A stretch of 64,000 bases of DNA from Balanoglossus misakiensis (taxonomy: Eukaryota; Hemichordata). A program made the translations under genes and the position numbers. The notes beneath the pieces are model-generated. The model was not told the DNA's origin, made no database searches, and saw only the letters and a program-made list of their open reading frames with translations. The DNA lies in NCBI GenBank assembly GCA_040954595.2, contig CM082589.2:4030001-4094000 (forward strand). Reading direction: 5' to 3'. How positions within the stretch are numbered: the stretch's first letter is position 1; every line of letters starts with the position of its first letter. Positions 24,601-39,600 of this stretch are shown here, piece by piece.

Positions 24601-27600
24601 AACAAATAAATAAATAAAAATACATGAATGAATGAATGAATGAGTGAATAAATGAATGAATGGCATTATGATAGTATACTTAATGTACATGTAAATCAGT
24701 TGAACTTTTGCATTTATCGACTGTCGTTCAAACTCCCAGACAGGTTGCTGTGTCTCCATACAATTATAAACAGCTTTCAGTGTCACAGACTGTCTCCATC
24801 TGCCATAACCTCTGTAACCTCCACTTGATATTACTGCAATCTTTACTTTTCCCTCGAGATTTCAGGGAAAGGAGCTAGAATTTACCACAATACGGCCCAG
24901 TTTGCATCCAGGGGTGCATTGTAATGATCACCAGTACAGAGGGAACTTGATCAACTCTGTTGGCTTGTGTAAAACCTACTGACTATTGATGTTTTTCAAG
25001 ACAGACTAGCTCAATATCAAGATAAACAAGAAACTGCTGATTTTACCATCTATGAGAAAAATGGTGCACGTGCAAAAGCAAGTCTAAAGTGATACTCTTA
25101 CCGTGCGGGTGGTATATAGCTTGCAGATCGAATCATTGCCATATTTGCTGTATTATTCCTTTACAACTACAAACAATGAGCCCCAAATGGTCCTTAATGC
25201 TCACATAATAACAGAAAATGAGCTGGGTTCGCCTGATCAGATGTCACTCGCAAACAATAAATTGAACTGATTGGGATTTGAATCTTTCTTACAGAATAAA
25301 AGCTCAAAGATATTATTACAATGCTTGCAGGATCCAGTTTCCAAAACCACTGCATAACGGTAGTATACAGTTACTTCATGTTGATTATTGGCCATCTTCT
25401 GTGCATTTCAAGTTTAGTTTTACAGTAGTTTTTGCGAAAGAGTTACTGGCTAGTCAATAGACTACAACAAATCAGGCATTCATGTTAAACTTAAGGGTAC
25501 AAAGCCACTATAGAGATAGTTACTTGTGATGCATAATATGCTGAATCTTTGATCAGATGGTATATTTTTTACCCTATTCTGTTACTGGTACATAGGACTA
25601 ATTATCAAATTCCTGCTAAAGTTCTGCTCTTGACCAAAGATATAATGAAACTGTTTATATATTAGTGTCAACCAAAAGGGCCACTTTACTAACAAACAGT
25701 TCAACATGGATTAGTATGTGGAAAACACAATTCCTCGTGTCAATTTCACTTTCTAAAATAATTGTCTCTTTTAAAATATTATCAAGATAAAAAAAAATTC
25801 ATATAGAAAAGCATTGGTGTAAATGTTAGACAGCATTAAAATTGACATGGCACGTGGCAGTCAGGCATACGATCTCATACTGTGAATTTAAATTGGCTTT
25901 CGTCTGAATATCTTGACATGTCAGTGATCCGGAAGGCTTAAACTTTTTGAACTTTCAGAAGATTATCGCAAACAATGGCAGGCTTGATAACTCAGGGAAG
26001 AAATGATCATCAGCAGAACTTGTGTGGGTTGGAACGTTGTTAAACTAAGTATTGTGCAATTTAGTGTAAAGAAATCTGTGTCTGATTTGTATATACTCCT
26101 GCAGTGCCAGACAAGTGCTTCTGACATCTACGCACACAACCATCGCAAGACATGCTTCTTGATGAGCAAACTTATCCCAACTGTAATCATAGTCTGGCTC
26201 TAAATTCTAATCAGAATTCATTTTACATTGCTGGGGCATCCTTTGGTAAAATGCAATTTGTTTGGTATGAAACCCTGGCTGAACCTTAGCTGATTTGCAT
26301 ACCCGTTAATGGTATTCTAATTGAGCTCACCACACATTTGCATGACATTAAGCAATAGCATACAAATGCACTCGCTGACCATTGATTTAAAGGTGGAAAT
26401 GTGTTCGCAATACTCTGAATTAGTGCCCAAGTGGCTAATTTCTCTATGTTTGGTATGACCATTAACCTAGTTTATACACCATAGGGAGGAAACGACAAAT
26501 TAAGTCACAGAGAAGTAGGTAAATAATTTCTTGCAAGAAAAGCACCTAGTTTTAAATGTGTTTATATTCACATTTGATTACTAATGTTAAAGTGTAATTT
26601 TCATGTCATAGACTGCAGGAAGTGTTTGAAGTTAGCATGCGTGCCCCCCTCCCCTCCCACCATATTTGGTACATGGTTACGAATAAAGGGGGTCCAGCCC
26701 CAGGTGTAGCTGTACGATTGAGGGATGCAAAACGTCTCTCTCGACGTTGCAATCAAAATCCAGGAAGCAAATTCGTCTCACGGCATCTGCTTTGCTTAAT
26801 TCACCCGACAAGACACTCATTGCCCGAGACTACAAAATGTCAGTTGTTGGACAAAAGAAAAACATGGTAGCATATGTGATCTGCATGCAAAGCAGGCGGT
26901 GTTTTTGTGCTTGATAACAACCCTAGATCAATTACCTGACGAGAGTGTGACTTGTATTTTTGTAATAAAAATGTTCAACTGCCCACACTGCAATATATTC
27001 TCCAGTATTATTTGAAGAGCTTAACATGCTCTTCCCTGCAGATGTTATCTTCACATGCTAGAAAATCTTGAAACTCTGAACCAAAATCTCAATCTACTAG
27101 TATGTTATTGGTCTACATTCAAGCTTAAGCTTCCCATTGGGTTAGCTTTGCGTTAGCCCAAAGCCAGCCCAGAGTAGTATTAATTAATGGCTTCTCAAAA
27201 CAGAAGTTTTAATTAGCCAGTTTGTTTTGTTAAGCCGTAACTTACTTTTTGGGTTTTACGCAATTAATCGGATTAATTATGAAACACACTCAAGCGTTCT
27301 TATCAGTTTAGATAGAAATGAGGTTTCAATAAAAAATATGCACTAATTTTATCATCCCACTATCACTCTTGCAGTATACTCCCATGGGTGGCAGAGAAGT
27401 CACACACCATCTGCAGTTTCCCAAGGATAAAAATGCCGCTGTCTTCCATAATTGAATATTAATGATATATTACCAATGAGAGTGTGAGAAAAACAGAGCA
27501 TGACGCAAAGCAATAAAAAAATAACCCTTTTCTGTCATCGTTGATTGATATTCATTTCAGTGTGGAACTGTTTGGGAAGAAATGAGGCCGTCTGTGGTGA

Positions 27601-30600
27601 TTTCATTGTTCAGTCGCTGTTGCGAGATGATGAGATTGAGGACTATATATAATTGTGTATCCCAAAATGATCAATATCTTCTTGCTAGTTCACCATATTG
27701 GCAATCGTGCATGATCTTACAGCCTTCAAATTTGGTCCAAGGACATGGTAATAGAATTCATAGTTGCATGTAAGTATTTTTTAATGTGATCAAAGTTGAT
27801 CCAGCAGAGGTACATTAAACATCTCTAAATTTAAGAGATATTGTAGTATTTCCTGTGCAAAATCTTGAGATTCGGTTTGATGAATTCAATTTAGTTTATA
27901 GCGGAAACAGGCTTGGTCTTATCTCCACAGGTTTCAGCCTGAATTCAATCTTAATGAAACAAGTAGCTAATGTGTCCTTTACTTTTGAATAGGTTTGTTA
28001 TAGAGATTCATTGCACATTCTAATCATGGTCAATGCGCTCAATCATTAAAAACAACACTTTATGGTTTTCTGGCAGATGGCTTTGATGAAAGAATAGTCA
28101 TGTAGAGGGTAAGGACTGCAGCACTAAGTGGTCATTGTGTGTGATGCCTTTGATGGTCTGCTTAATTATGGTGACTTGTGTCTTTCTACTTGTTTGGGTC
28201 GTAGTCAACAATTGAATGGATTATACAAGGATGATTGTAATGGAATTAGACTAATTTTTTTAGATGAGAGCTGAAAGCAGTTCAAAATGAAGCAGTTATG
28301 CCGATTCTCAGATATAGACCGACTGTAATATGAATCACCGCCGGTTACTAGCGGTTCTGTGGACCTTGAATTAAACACACAGATGTTTCCATGGATACAG
28401 GGAATTTTCATTCTCACCAAAACATCTCATATGAACACCAGTGATGACAATAACACCGTGTGTTATGGCTATCAGTTTTCAAGGGCACTTTTCAGTCAAA
28501 GCAATGACCATGATATTAGTTGCACATAAAGTCTTAATGATCCTTAACCCCTGATATGTAGCTGCTATTTTTAGTCAGCATTCCATAACGATAACAAGGC
28601 TGCAACTGACGCAGAATCAAGTCTCAGGTTTATGTTGTCAGTGAGCATAACAATTAAGAGACTAAAATACTCAGTAATTAAAATAACGTCAAAAGTGAGC
28701 AAACTAAATTACCCCTTTACTGTGTTGTAAAGTCCTGCCTACTTGGACAGGGACCTCAGTTCATACATAACACATCAGAGTACTGGGCTACTTAAAATTT
28801 ACTGCAGAAAATAACAGTGAAGTTTAATTTCCGTAGTAGAAATCATTGCTGTGGGTCAGATCGCTAGACTAAATAGCCCAAAGTTAAATACCCAGGTTTA
28901 TCACTGGAAATTAAAAGTGTCATGGATTTTGGAAATTTCTGGTCATGTAGACATGCGAGTAATAAAAACAATCTGTCATATTCAATCATTTCAAATGAAT
29001 TTTTGATATTTGTATTTGATTAAAAAAGACTGACAACCACGTTAGTTCCACAGATTGAAATTCTACCCAAATCTGGCCTCCAGAAAAGTTTCAAACAACC
29101 TTTCCTAGGAAAAGATGGTCACTAATTGGTGATGCCCATGGGGGTTAGAGTTGCATTTTCTCATTAGTTGTTGATGGAAAGACGCTTAAAACCAGCAAAT
29201 GTACCTTAAAGTCATGCCGACTATCGGGATGATCAAATGCTTTTAAGGTTTCGGTTTCTTTGTCTGAGCTGTCACTGCTTGGTGAAATGTCTGTATTTTT
29301 TATATCTAAGTTATTGGCAAGTCAAGATTTGTAAGGATTACCGTATCTTAGAGTAAACTAATACGACAATCTCAGTCGGAATAATGAGCACTGTTTTGTC
29401 ATTTCTGTATTTCAAGGGAATATTTCACAGACAGACAGGTTGTGTGTACCATTTTGTGCATGCATATAAATGGATTGATTTGTTTCAAAGATGTGTTTGT
29501 CATAAAAGATAGCATTGTATTTATATTCATGTCGTATCTTTGAGTAGAGGTTAAAGGTTAAGTGGCTTGAGACCGTGAAGAATTCTCTGTAGAGGGCCTC
29601 ATTCAGGATTAACTATTATGTATCTTGGATAATACTCAAGGTTTTCAACAAGTTTGTGCAGGATCGATGTTTGTCTGTGAATTTTAAAATCATGACTGTA
29701 TCAAAAATGGTTTAAGTCAGCTGTGAACTTTTAGCTTTCATTTACACATGTATGTGTATAAATTAGAAGCTGTTTTATAACTAAAAATATATGTACATAC
29801 ATACATACATACATAGTACATACATACATACATACATACATACATACATACATACATACATACATACATACATACATACATACATACATACATACATACA
29901 TACATACATACATACATACATTGTATTTTGATGTTGCATATTTTCTAAGGATGCAATATATCAAAGCTGACGCACATGTCATTGACACTATATTTAATTA
30001 ATTGTTGGCCATCTTTCAGTTCTTCTTGGCAGTACGTGTAACTGTAATTAAATTTGTAATTAAACCATGATAGAAATAGTCAACTTAAGCTAATTCAATT
30101 GCAAATCTAATTAAGTGAATTACCGAGAAGTTAATAGAAATTCCCATAGAGTATATTCGACTGATGCTACACCTTCATAGAGAATGTTCCAGTTCAGTTT
30201 AACAGGTACATCAAACATACTGTTTTACTATGGCAGGGGAAATATATAAAGAAAGTGATAATGTACATGAAAAGATGGTGTTATTTTAGTTTCTATAATG
30301 CAAATACTATTTTAGTTTCCAGAATTGATAGTGGCCAAAAAACAAACTAATTCTTTGACATCAGTGTGTTAGTTCAGACAAATAGGGCATGGTAAAATTT
30401 CTTTTTAATCATCTTGAATTGTTTTTCCACTTAAACGTTAATTTAATTAGCTAGCAGTCAATTTCAGAAACTATATTTTTACTTTGTAAGATTCAATTTG
30501 ATTAGCTAGCAGTCTAATTAAGAAAGTATTTTTAATTTGTAAGATTAATTATTAAATACTATTAAATGTGCAAAATTTACTTACAGTAAAAGGGAATAGC

Positions 30601-33600
30601 CTGTACAAATTGCAATCAACAGTGAGACGACGTGTACCAAGGTGATAAAACGAGGTAGTTGGTCTTTTAAATTTTTCTCAATTCCTTGGTGCAATCACCA
30701 TTCTATGGTGTAAAAATTTGCACAAACAGGGGAATAAAATTGATTGCAAAAACGTGACTGCAAATTATTAAACTGAGTGATTTTAGATTACAGCTGGATC
30801 GTAACTCATTAAAATATCAATACAGTTTTTAATCAGTCACGAAACTGGTGCTTTGGGAGTTAAGAAGATAATTGCTTATAGAAATGCACATGTAGCTTAT
30901 TCTTTTGCATGAAAGTATGTTTAATGGTATTTGATTAATAGAACACGAAACTCAATTTCCCTATTGAGTGTAACATAGCATGCCCTTTGTAAAAAACACG
31001 AAGCTTATCAAAATGTAATTAACGGAGGTATTGATTAAGAACACATTAAAGAGATCAGTTTAGTTTTACATCAATCATTGTGTCGGTAACTAGCAGCTCA
31101 TTATTTTACACATTTGAATTAATAAGTTCATTGTCATATATAATATGTTTAATGATTTGCTTTGTTGTCTATACGGTAGCACAGAAATATTTGTACAGTT
31201 TGTAGTTGTGACTGTATAATAGGAAATTGTAATTTTTGGGTCAATTTCGATACAGCACCGGTAGTTGTCATTTGTGAATGAAACTGTGAGTCCCCCAACT
31301 ATAATCTATAAAGAAACTATTCAGCCTATACCGGTAGATGGCGCCATGTCAGTAGCTTTGAAAAATTAAAAAAAAATCTTATGGTAAACTAGAGCTAATA
31401 CTTGACATTTAACACAGTATCTATCTGTCATACTGCAAGTCAGTTTGTAAAGCACTCCCACTGCTTTTGATATGGCACACTGATATCGCTTCTGAGACTT
31501 TCCTGTTTGAAAAGAGTTAATTAAAAATCATGGGAGTGTTTTGACGGAACAGGGATGGGGAAACATAAAGATAACTGGATTTTGAAGATATGACTTTTGA
31601 AAAGGATTCGTGATCTATGAATGTATCAGACACTTCAGTAAGTTTCAAAACATATGTTATCTATGTGTGATATTTGTAGACGTCCTTGTTACAAAGACAA
31701 AGTCCTAAACTTCCTTTGGTGGAAACTCAAGGAAAACTGTTGACATTCTGATGACTAGCTGACGCAAGAGTCACAAGGCCACATTCATAATTTAATTCCC
31801 CATTCAACGTAATCATTTTTTATAAAAAACAACATCCCTATCATATCTACTCGGGTCATGCATTCATCCTTAACTTCAGTTGATGTAAACAGACATCCAG
31901 AACTTTCTGCCTTGCCGCACACTGTAGATATTTCGTTTTAAGTCTAGCCGAAATTAAGCTTGTGTTGCATTCCAGTATAGAGTGGGCGAATTTCATTCTT
32001 ACTGTAGATGAGCATGGTGCTTTTTTTTATAAAGCCAGTGGGTTTATAAAAGACGACTTTTAAGTTTTAATGATAAAATGGCAGGAATTTCCTGCAATAT
32101 CAAATTTAATTGATACTGACTCATTGGGTCACGCTGACCCATGCAAACCACATGCCTCTCTTGGGGTTGCTTTATACAACAATCTATGTCCCTCAAATTG
32201 ATCTCTTCATCCCTTTATTGTGTGGTATATCCCACCAAACCCAAAAGAACGAATGATGCAGTTACATTATGGTGTTATTCCTAGGGGTGTTGATGTTGGA
32301 AATGATGGATTTTTGGCAAAATTGACAAATCATTGTTTTGCTAAATGATCAAATCAAAGACAGGTCAGGGGCAATATTCTCAATGTGCTAGTATTGAGAG
32401 GCATATATCTCTGTTTTTTAAAGATATACTTATCATAGACTTAAGGGGTTTGTGACCTCATGAGGTCTTTTATTATTGAAGATTACTCTGGACGGAGTAT
32501 TTTTATGGCAAACCTAAGAGGTCTTGTAATGAGAGAATATTTGCATCTCTTTCTTCAGTGAGGCTGAAGAGCAGTTACATCCGTATTAACGAAAGAAAGA
32601 AAAACACATCCTGATTTTAGATAAGGGATAAAAAAAGACACAATTCCAATGTATCCATCGGAAAGGAATGCACTTACAAGCCAAAGTCTCTACCTCTTTG
32701 TGTTTGCTCCGTTACGACGAGTCTTGAATATGTTGTTGCAGGGCACGAGCAATGGAAGTACCGGCAATCACCTCAGTCCGCCGGATCACCACATCCAGGA
32801 GTTGAATGAGTTGAGTGTCCGTTCCTACACGGAGCTTCTGCCCGACCGGAATGAGGGAACAAGCGATGGACAAAGCAAACGGGTGAGTCCACAGTCTTTG
32901 TGTTGTTACCTTCACTTTACTGTATATGTCCTCTACGGCTCGTGTTTACTTGTCAAAAGTCAAGTTCTGAAAATTGTCACTCTCACTGAAAAAAAACTTG
33001 AAATATCCGTTGTTTTCAAAGGATCCAATTGTTTTGATCCAAAAATATTAGCCAGAGAAGATAAAATTTGAGGAATCAGAATTTTTGTGTGGATCTATCG
33101 TGAGAAAAATACATTTTTTGTTGAATCCGTATGTCAAGGCTTCTGAGTGAGAGTGAAATGATTTATGAACTAGAAGGATTTCCTCCACAGAGATTATAAG
33201 AATGTATCACATATGTTAGCCAAACTATGTGAGGAATTTTTTGTCAAGAGTATGTTTGTGTCAGGTAAGTTTGAATGTACACAGTGTTATAAATATGCGA
33301 ATTCAGCAAAAAAAAAACGAATTTAAAGGTTATGGAAAAATTCTGAGAAGGCTTATCTGTCAGCAGATGTTCAACAGATTAATTACTCTAGAAATTAGGT
33401 GAAAACAAGAATTTCAAATGTTGTACTGCTAAAAAAAGGCAAATAAATATTTTCACAAAGTATGGGAATTGTTTTGATGTTATGTGTTTTTTATTTTGCT
33501 GTTTCCATATAAATAATCTTTGGAAAAAAACACCTGTATAATTTGAAATGAGGGATTAAATTATAAATTCAATGAAGGAATTAATGCTATATACCCCAAA

Positions 33601-36600
33601 GCTGTTTCAGTTTAGTGCATGTATGTACAGGAATTGTGAGTTTTAATTGTTGAGATTTCTAAACAAAATCTGAGAAAGAAACTGCCAGCTCAGACGATGG
33701 GTGTAGTCGGCGTTTCAGAGAATGACTTTGTCCATGTACACCTACAGGGCAGATTAGTAATTCAACTGAAGCTCTGTGCTAACACTAATCCAGCTTCCAG
33801 GCAATTTTTTTCCCAATCAACAATCTTGTCCCCAATGTACTGTAAACTTCACTTATTTGAAAAAAAAACACGAAAAAGACATGCTTGTTTCATCCATATG
33901 CTTTCTGTGTGACTACATATTACATCAGATTCTGCAGTAATTTAAATGCAGTCCTTGTCAGATGGTACAAAGCGATTTGCATGCAGACTTGTGTTTTCCA
34001 ATGGGAATTGAACAGACGATCCTCGCGGCAATTTTAGATTAATTTTTACACGCCTGTTCCCAACTTGTTGCATTTTTTATCACACAGATTTAATAGCCAA
34101 CAGCAATGCACCAAGGGAGTCCAGGTGTGATTTTCAGGGGGGTAAAATATCTGTTATGTAGATCTAAAGAATGCCTCCCTAAAGAAATGCTTTGCACTGT
34201 GCCTCATTATAATGCGATACATGCAGTGGCTACAGTAATGCAGGCTATATATCTCAGTGCATTTGACAGGCGTGTAGTTTTGTCAAATACAGGAACTCGA
34301 TCTGACGTTGCCTGTGGACACACACTCGCATTTTTATTCTATTCAAGAAGCAAACTGTCTCAGTATCAGCTCATGTTTTTTTTGCCAACATGTTTAGAAT
34401 CTCACTTCCTTTCACCCCTCTAGGATTTTCTATGATTTGTATAACAGGAAATTTTCACAAACGATAAATTCTATGATTTTTGCCTTCTATAATCCCCTTA
34501 CATGTTCTTTCACACGTGAGTGATTTCAGGAAGTTCTTTAAAAGCCCCAATACAGGCTGTAATTTTTACAGCTTCAGAACCTATCACAAAATTTCCTGCA
34601 CTGGATGAAGTCAACCTAACTTTTGGCATTGATCAACTTAGCCATCACAATTTAGCAGATATCTGTTTGTGAGTAAGGCCCACTGACTGCTAGCATGGAA
34701 ATTCCAATATTCATAAATACGTTCGCACCAAATTGGATGAAAATAGCTAAGTGATAAACGGGTCAGATAATGCCCATGTGACTTAAATTGCGATAAATCA
34801 ATGCTGTACACACAGGGAGAGATTAGGCGGCAAACAATCCAATTCGCCAGCATATTCCAGTCAGCGTTGAGAACAAAATCCCACTTTGCCAGCTGCTGAC
34901 TATAACTGAGAATTTCTAATGGGATTTGCGTGTTTTTATACAAAGACCCAGCGAGCTACATTGATCTGCAGAAGTCAACAAAACAACAGACACTTTGGTT
35001 TTTGGGACTGTCTTTGTGGCATTGCATGCAAATACTATACAATACCCACTGATGGCCACATAAAAACAGAATACATGCTGTCGTCGAAAAAGCAATTTGA
35101 TTTTATTCACTCTGTAAAACAAGAAAGTGCTTTGTAAAATTGAGATACATGCGTGCTAATGGTCTTCTGATAAAAATGAAGTATAGCAACAGAGACTTTT
35201 TATTGTCAATTTGATAATGTTGGGTTGTGAAGAATATTTTTGCCGGCCTGATATTTGATCTGATATCTGTATGGAGCCATTGATTCTTGATGGCAACAAG
35301 GCCGCGTGTCATTGTATGAGTGACAGTCTAACTCTGATACTGTTTGTAAATTTGACTCCTTTCCCGGAAAAGTCCTGAGAATTCAAGATGGAAGTGATAT
35401 GAAACCAAGGAGTCTTGCATTTTGAGGGGGTGACGATCATTAAATTGGTAATTCTCAGGTTCTACTTCTCTCGTCGACCCTTCATCCCTATTTCCATTTA
35501 AATGAGGTCCGCTGGATTTATAGAATAGAATAGACTACTATTTGCAGGTAGGTGTAGAAGTGTTTCATATATAACGTAGCATTCTACATCTAAGCTTGGG
35601 GCAAATGATAACATTGCGAACAAGTCATGAAAATTTTCAGGGAACCCAACATGACAGTTTAAAATTGATGAAAAGAGTAATTTTTCAAGCAATTTGAGCG
35701 CAATCAGAAAGTAATCAGTGTCACTGCTGGTAGACACCCTGAATACCTCATGAGAAAGTTATAAGTAAATGTTGCTATGATGTTGCTATGGAAACCAAGA
35801 TCAGCCTGAGCTTCTGATTGCTTTTCTCAGAATATTGGCAAGATTCTTTTTCTACATTTGTATGCATCATGGAGTTGCGTCGATTGCCACTATGCATATC
35901 AACACACAGATGGATGCACAATTTTGTCCAATTGTTTCATGAATGGAGATGTAATGATTGATTTATTCCCATCACATCAACTCAGTATTGTTTGGCTGGT
36001 AAGATGATGTTGTAAAACTGAGGATATCTCAAATTTATCTAACTTTGTAGTATACAAATAAAAGTAATTACAGATAGTCGACGTGCATGCGAATATTATG
36101 TCTACAAGGTGAAATTTAAGTCTATTCAACAAGAAAACACAAGAGTTAAGTTATAGAGTCACATGCATGTACCAATTGTGACAAATAGATGTTAGAATTG
36201 TTATATGATATAATGATATATTCAAGAAATGATATATTCGAGAATAGTTAGTTTCAACTAAAGCATGCATCTTCAATGTAACTTTAGAAAGCATGAAAAC
36301 AGCCCAGTCTGGATGTGTTTTGGTGTTCAGTGGTGAAATGACAAACTGAAGGTTCACATATGGAGGATGTGAAAGAGCAGACACCATTAGTTAAGTGACA
36401 TTTTTATCCAGGTCCTGACAACCTTATATTGAATCTATTCAGGAAACATTTCCCACTCTTATTATCCGCAAAGCCCAGTTAACAGAAACAGGGAATGGAA
36501 TTCTTTCCTTTTGTTCTTCCCTGGAAGTTGTTATCCAAACTCGCCGGCTCCCAGTTTATCCATGCAGGAAACAGACATGTGAGTTAGTCCACTAATTGAA

Positions 36601-39600
36601 AAAAAAATCCTGGATGGCAGCAGTGTTGGGTAATGGAACGGCGCTGGCATGATGGCGATTACACTATTGACGTCATTGGATGAATGGAGACTTTGACAGC
36701 ACAGCCATACTGCATGTTAATTAGAGACAGTCGACAACAGGCACATTGCCATCAGTTGCAGACAGTTTGGTTTTTAGTTTATTCAGTGAAGTAGGGTATA
36801 GGCTCCATGGTCTGCTTCAGAAAACAGATGCTAAATGCTTCCGTAGTTCTTGGTGTATAGTCGATCTTCATTGTTAAGACGCAGTTGTCTGAGTGAACAT
36901 TGACAATATTTCACTGCCTGAGCAAAATTTGATCCCTGGATGATATAAAGTTCATTGGCAAGTCAAGTGTACAAACCCAAAAATCTCTGAAACCCTTCAG
37001 ATGGAACATGTTGTTCCAAAGAGCTCCCTGAATGCGTGCCTAGACACAAGCAGAGAGCATGCTTGATGATAATTTACTCTTTCCATTAGTCAGGACTTCA
37101 TCTCTCGTGTTTATCTCCAAGAAATGTCCATAATGGAAGAGGTATTTCTTCACGTCCTTGTGTAGCACTTTGGTCATTTCTAAGTTGAACACTCCGTCTT
37201 CTGTCGGCTGGCCACTACAACCCTGAGGAGTCGAGGCTTGATTTATCCTTGTGCTAAAGTGATTACGTAGAACTTGCCTGCTAAAAGTTTGTTCTCACCA
37301 TTTTGCTACACTATCAATTTTTGTACATGGTCAGCATTTGAATATGATTTACACTGTGTACCGCTAGATCAATAAATAACTATTGATGATTTACATTACA
37401 ATTTCTTCCATACAAACTGAAATAATTGAAAATGTGTTTTCTTCTATGATGTAAGACAGTTTGCAACTAAAACTGCAGTTTAGATCATGTTTTTGCCAGC
37501 AGTAAGACAGTTTGAGAATTACCATACATGAATCATATACCTCTCCAGCACTTGGTGATTTTAATAATGGATTTTTAATGAAAACCCAATGGATGCCTGT
37601 AGTTGATATTCCACAGAGAAAATACTCAACAATGTCATGAAATGGAGCAGTTAATGAGAAGCACTGATAGCCATTAGTGCAATCTGCTCAACATTTTTCA
37701 CAAGTGTAAGTGGGACCCCCAGGAATACATGCATACATTTTGCCAACCAGTTACTTGGTATGCATAATGAAGATATATATCCATTGGTGCCTGCAGTACA
37801 CTGATGTAACAAAATGAACAAATGGCAGGTTATAAATTTAGATCATACCATTTACTGGTTATAAATCCAGGGCTATACTTTCTAACATGCTGATTTGTCA
37901 GAAATATGCGGTTGGATATGATCTAAAATAACATTTCAATTTTGTGAACTGTGATTACATACACCAGATGTCACAGGCATATTTAGAGTTTGTAAATTCG
38001 TAATTTAGGTTTACAGGATAATTTGCCAATACTGTTGCTACATAAAAGTAACACCTTAATTTTGTTTGATTTTTCAAACTTGATATAAGACTATTTTGTG
38101 TTAAATTTCAGTCATTGACAAGTTTTGATGAATTACAGTTCACAAACCTTGAATTTCGCAAAAGACACTTTGTTCAGCCTGACAACACAACACTATATAC
38201 GATTCCAATCAAAGCCATTAATAAAACAGAGAATCGCTAATGGCAACCTCAGAGGTCAAGGGGGTGCGACCCCAGGCATTTCCGACATATTGCCTGGTAA
38301 TGGATAGGGATGAAAGCTACCTTGTGGAAATTCCTTCAGCTATATGCCGTGTTTGTTTACTTGGCGGCTGATGTACAGTTGCAGGCCTCCCCTGCGTGAC
38401 GTACATACGAGGATTGAATGAGAACTAAACTTGTCATTCATCAGCATCAAATTACTTGTGCTCGCGTCGGGCGTGACAGTTAATACTGCATTTCTATTAT
38501 CTTTCGTCAAAACTCGCCGCAACTGTAAATTACATACTACCTATATGCAGTTGGAGTAGGATTGCAGGGAATCCCAGAAAAAGAAGTAGGGAGGGGAGAC
38601 TAATGTCTAAAACACTAATGGTTACTTATTTTGTGTGCATTTTATGGACATTTGTACCCTTCTGGCCACAATAAAGTGCCATCATTTCAGCCATCGAGAG
38701 CGACAACAATGCAGGCAGGCAAACTTTTGTAATACACAATTAATATTGACGGTAAAATGGACAGTTGAAAAGGTGAAAGTATTGTAGCGATATTGGGAGA
38801 CAACAAAGCAGGGATTATCTTGTGGACTAATATTTTCACTGTCAACCAATTTTGTGCACAGCCTGTTAACATTCGCTAAGCTCCAAGCTCTATTATATGG
38901 TACAGTATATTGCTGAGTTGGCTAATACTTCTCTGCCTCTGTGACAGAACTGCCCTTCAGCAGTAAATGGACATGATTGAACTAACATGAAGAACACATG
39001 TTTCATTTTTTCACTCACAAACATGTCCTGTCCACAAGGAATAACATATTTCGCATAAAGCAGTTGGTACATCTATAAAGACCGATATTTGTCTCAATAG
39101 GTTTGACCTAATAGGTCACTGCTGGTATCCTAAGAATATCTGTGTCTTGTCACATTAAAATACTGCAAGTCTGTTCACATCGAGGTCATCTTGTCAGACA
39201 GCATTGCATGGCCACAATTAAGAGCATATGCACATATCTTGTATTTGTTTAGTCACGGTTACTTGCACACTCATGCCTATACGAATGCCTATAACGTTAA
39301 CCAGAATTTAAATGTACCATCTAAACAAAAACAAGTGTGTAAAATAACGAATACCATATTATAACATGGACAGAATGGCTGCCAAGAATAGGCACCAACT
39401 TGATATAATATACCTTCATGATTTATAACTGCGCAGGGCAGAGTTGACGCAGGGTCTCTTATGAATGAAGTATAAATTCAACTTTGAGCTGCTTTGACAT
39501 TTTACTGCTGGGTTGCTTGGTAATACCAAACAATTTGAGTTATTGGCTGTCACTTTTACTTGGGCATTCAGTTAGATGCTAACAAATGATGCTTCTTGTT

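Larger units (their letters stand above)
15736..32741 (+). other. CLCN7 intron 1 (17 kb), no second gene seen
   Basis: AT-rich intron. The short open frames in it lack recognisable domains, splice context or codon bias. Contents I can support: C14 and CG-alternating tracts (15933-15980), a TG/G tract (17331-17354), a degenerate duplicated segment at 18286-18508 (recurring CACACCAT and TATAAGGCCATG), a GAT run (21783-21832), AATG/AATA tetranucleotides (24560-24662) and a CATA array (29790-29921). There is also a pair of similar 60-bp blocks around TTAGCTAGCAGTC (about 30440-30545). Homeodomain-type TAATTA cores cluster at about 29990-30560. No transposase, reverse transcriptase or tRNA was recognised. 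Confidence 0.7.

Noticed and set aside
26622-26870. 82-codon open frame in CLCN7 intron 1
   Set aside because: No similarity that I recognise, no acceptor/donor pairing in frame with CLCN7 and no codon bias.
29731-29988. Antisense Met-Tyr-Val-Cys repeat protein
   Set aside because: Translation of the CATA microsatellite.
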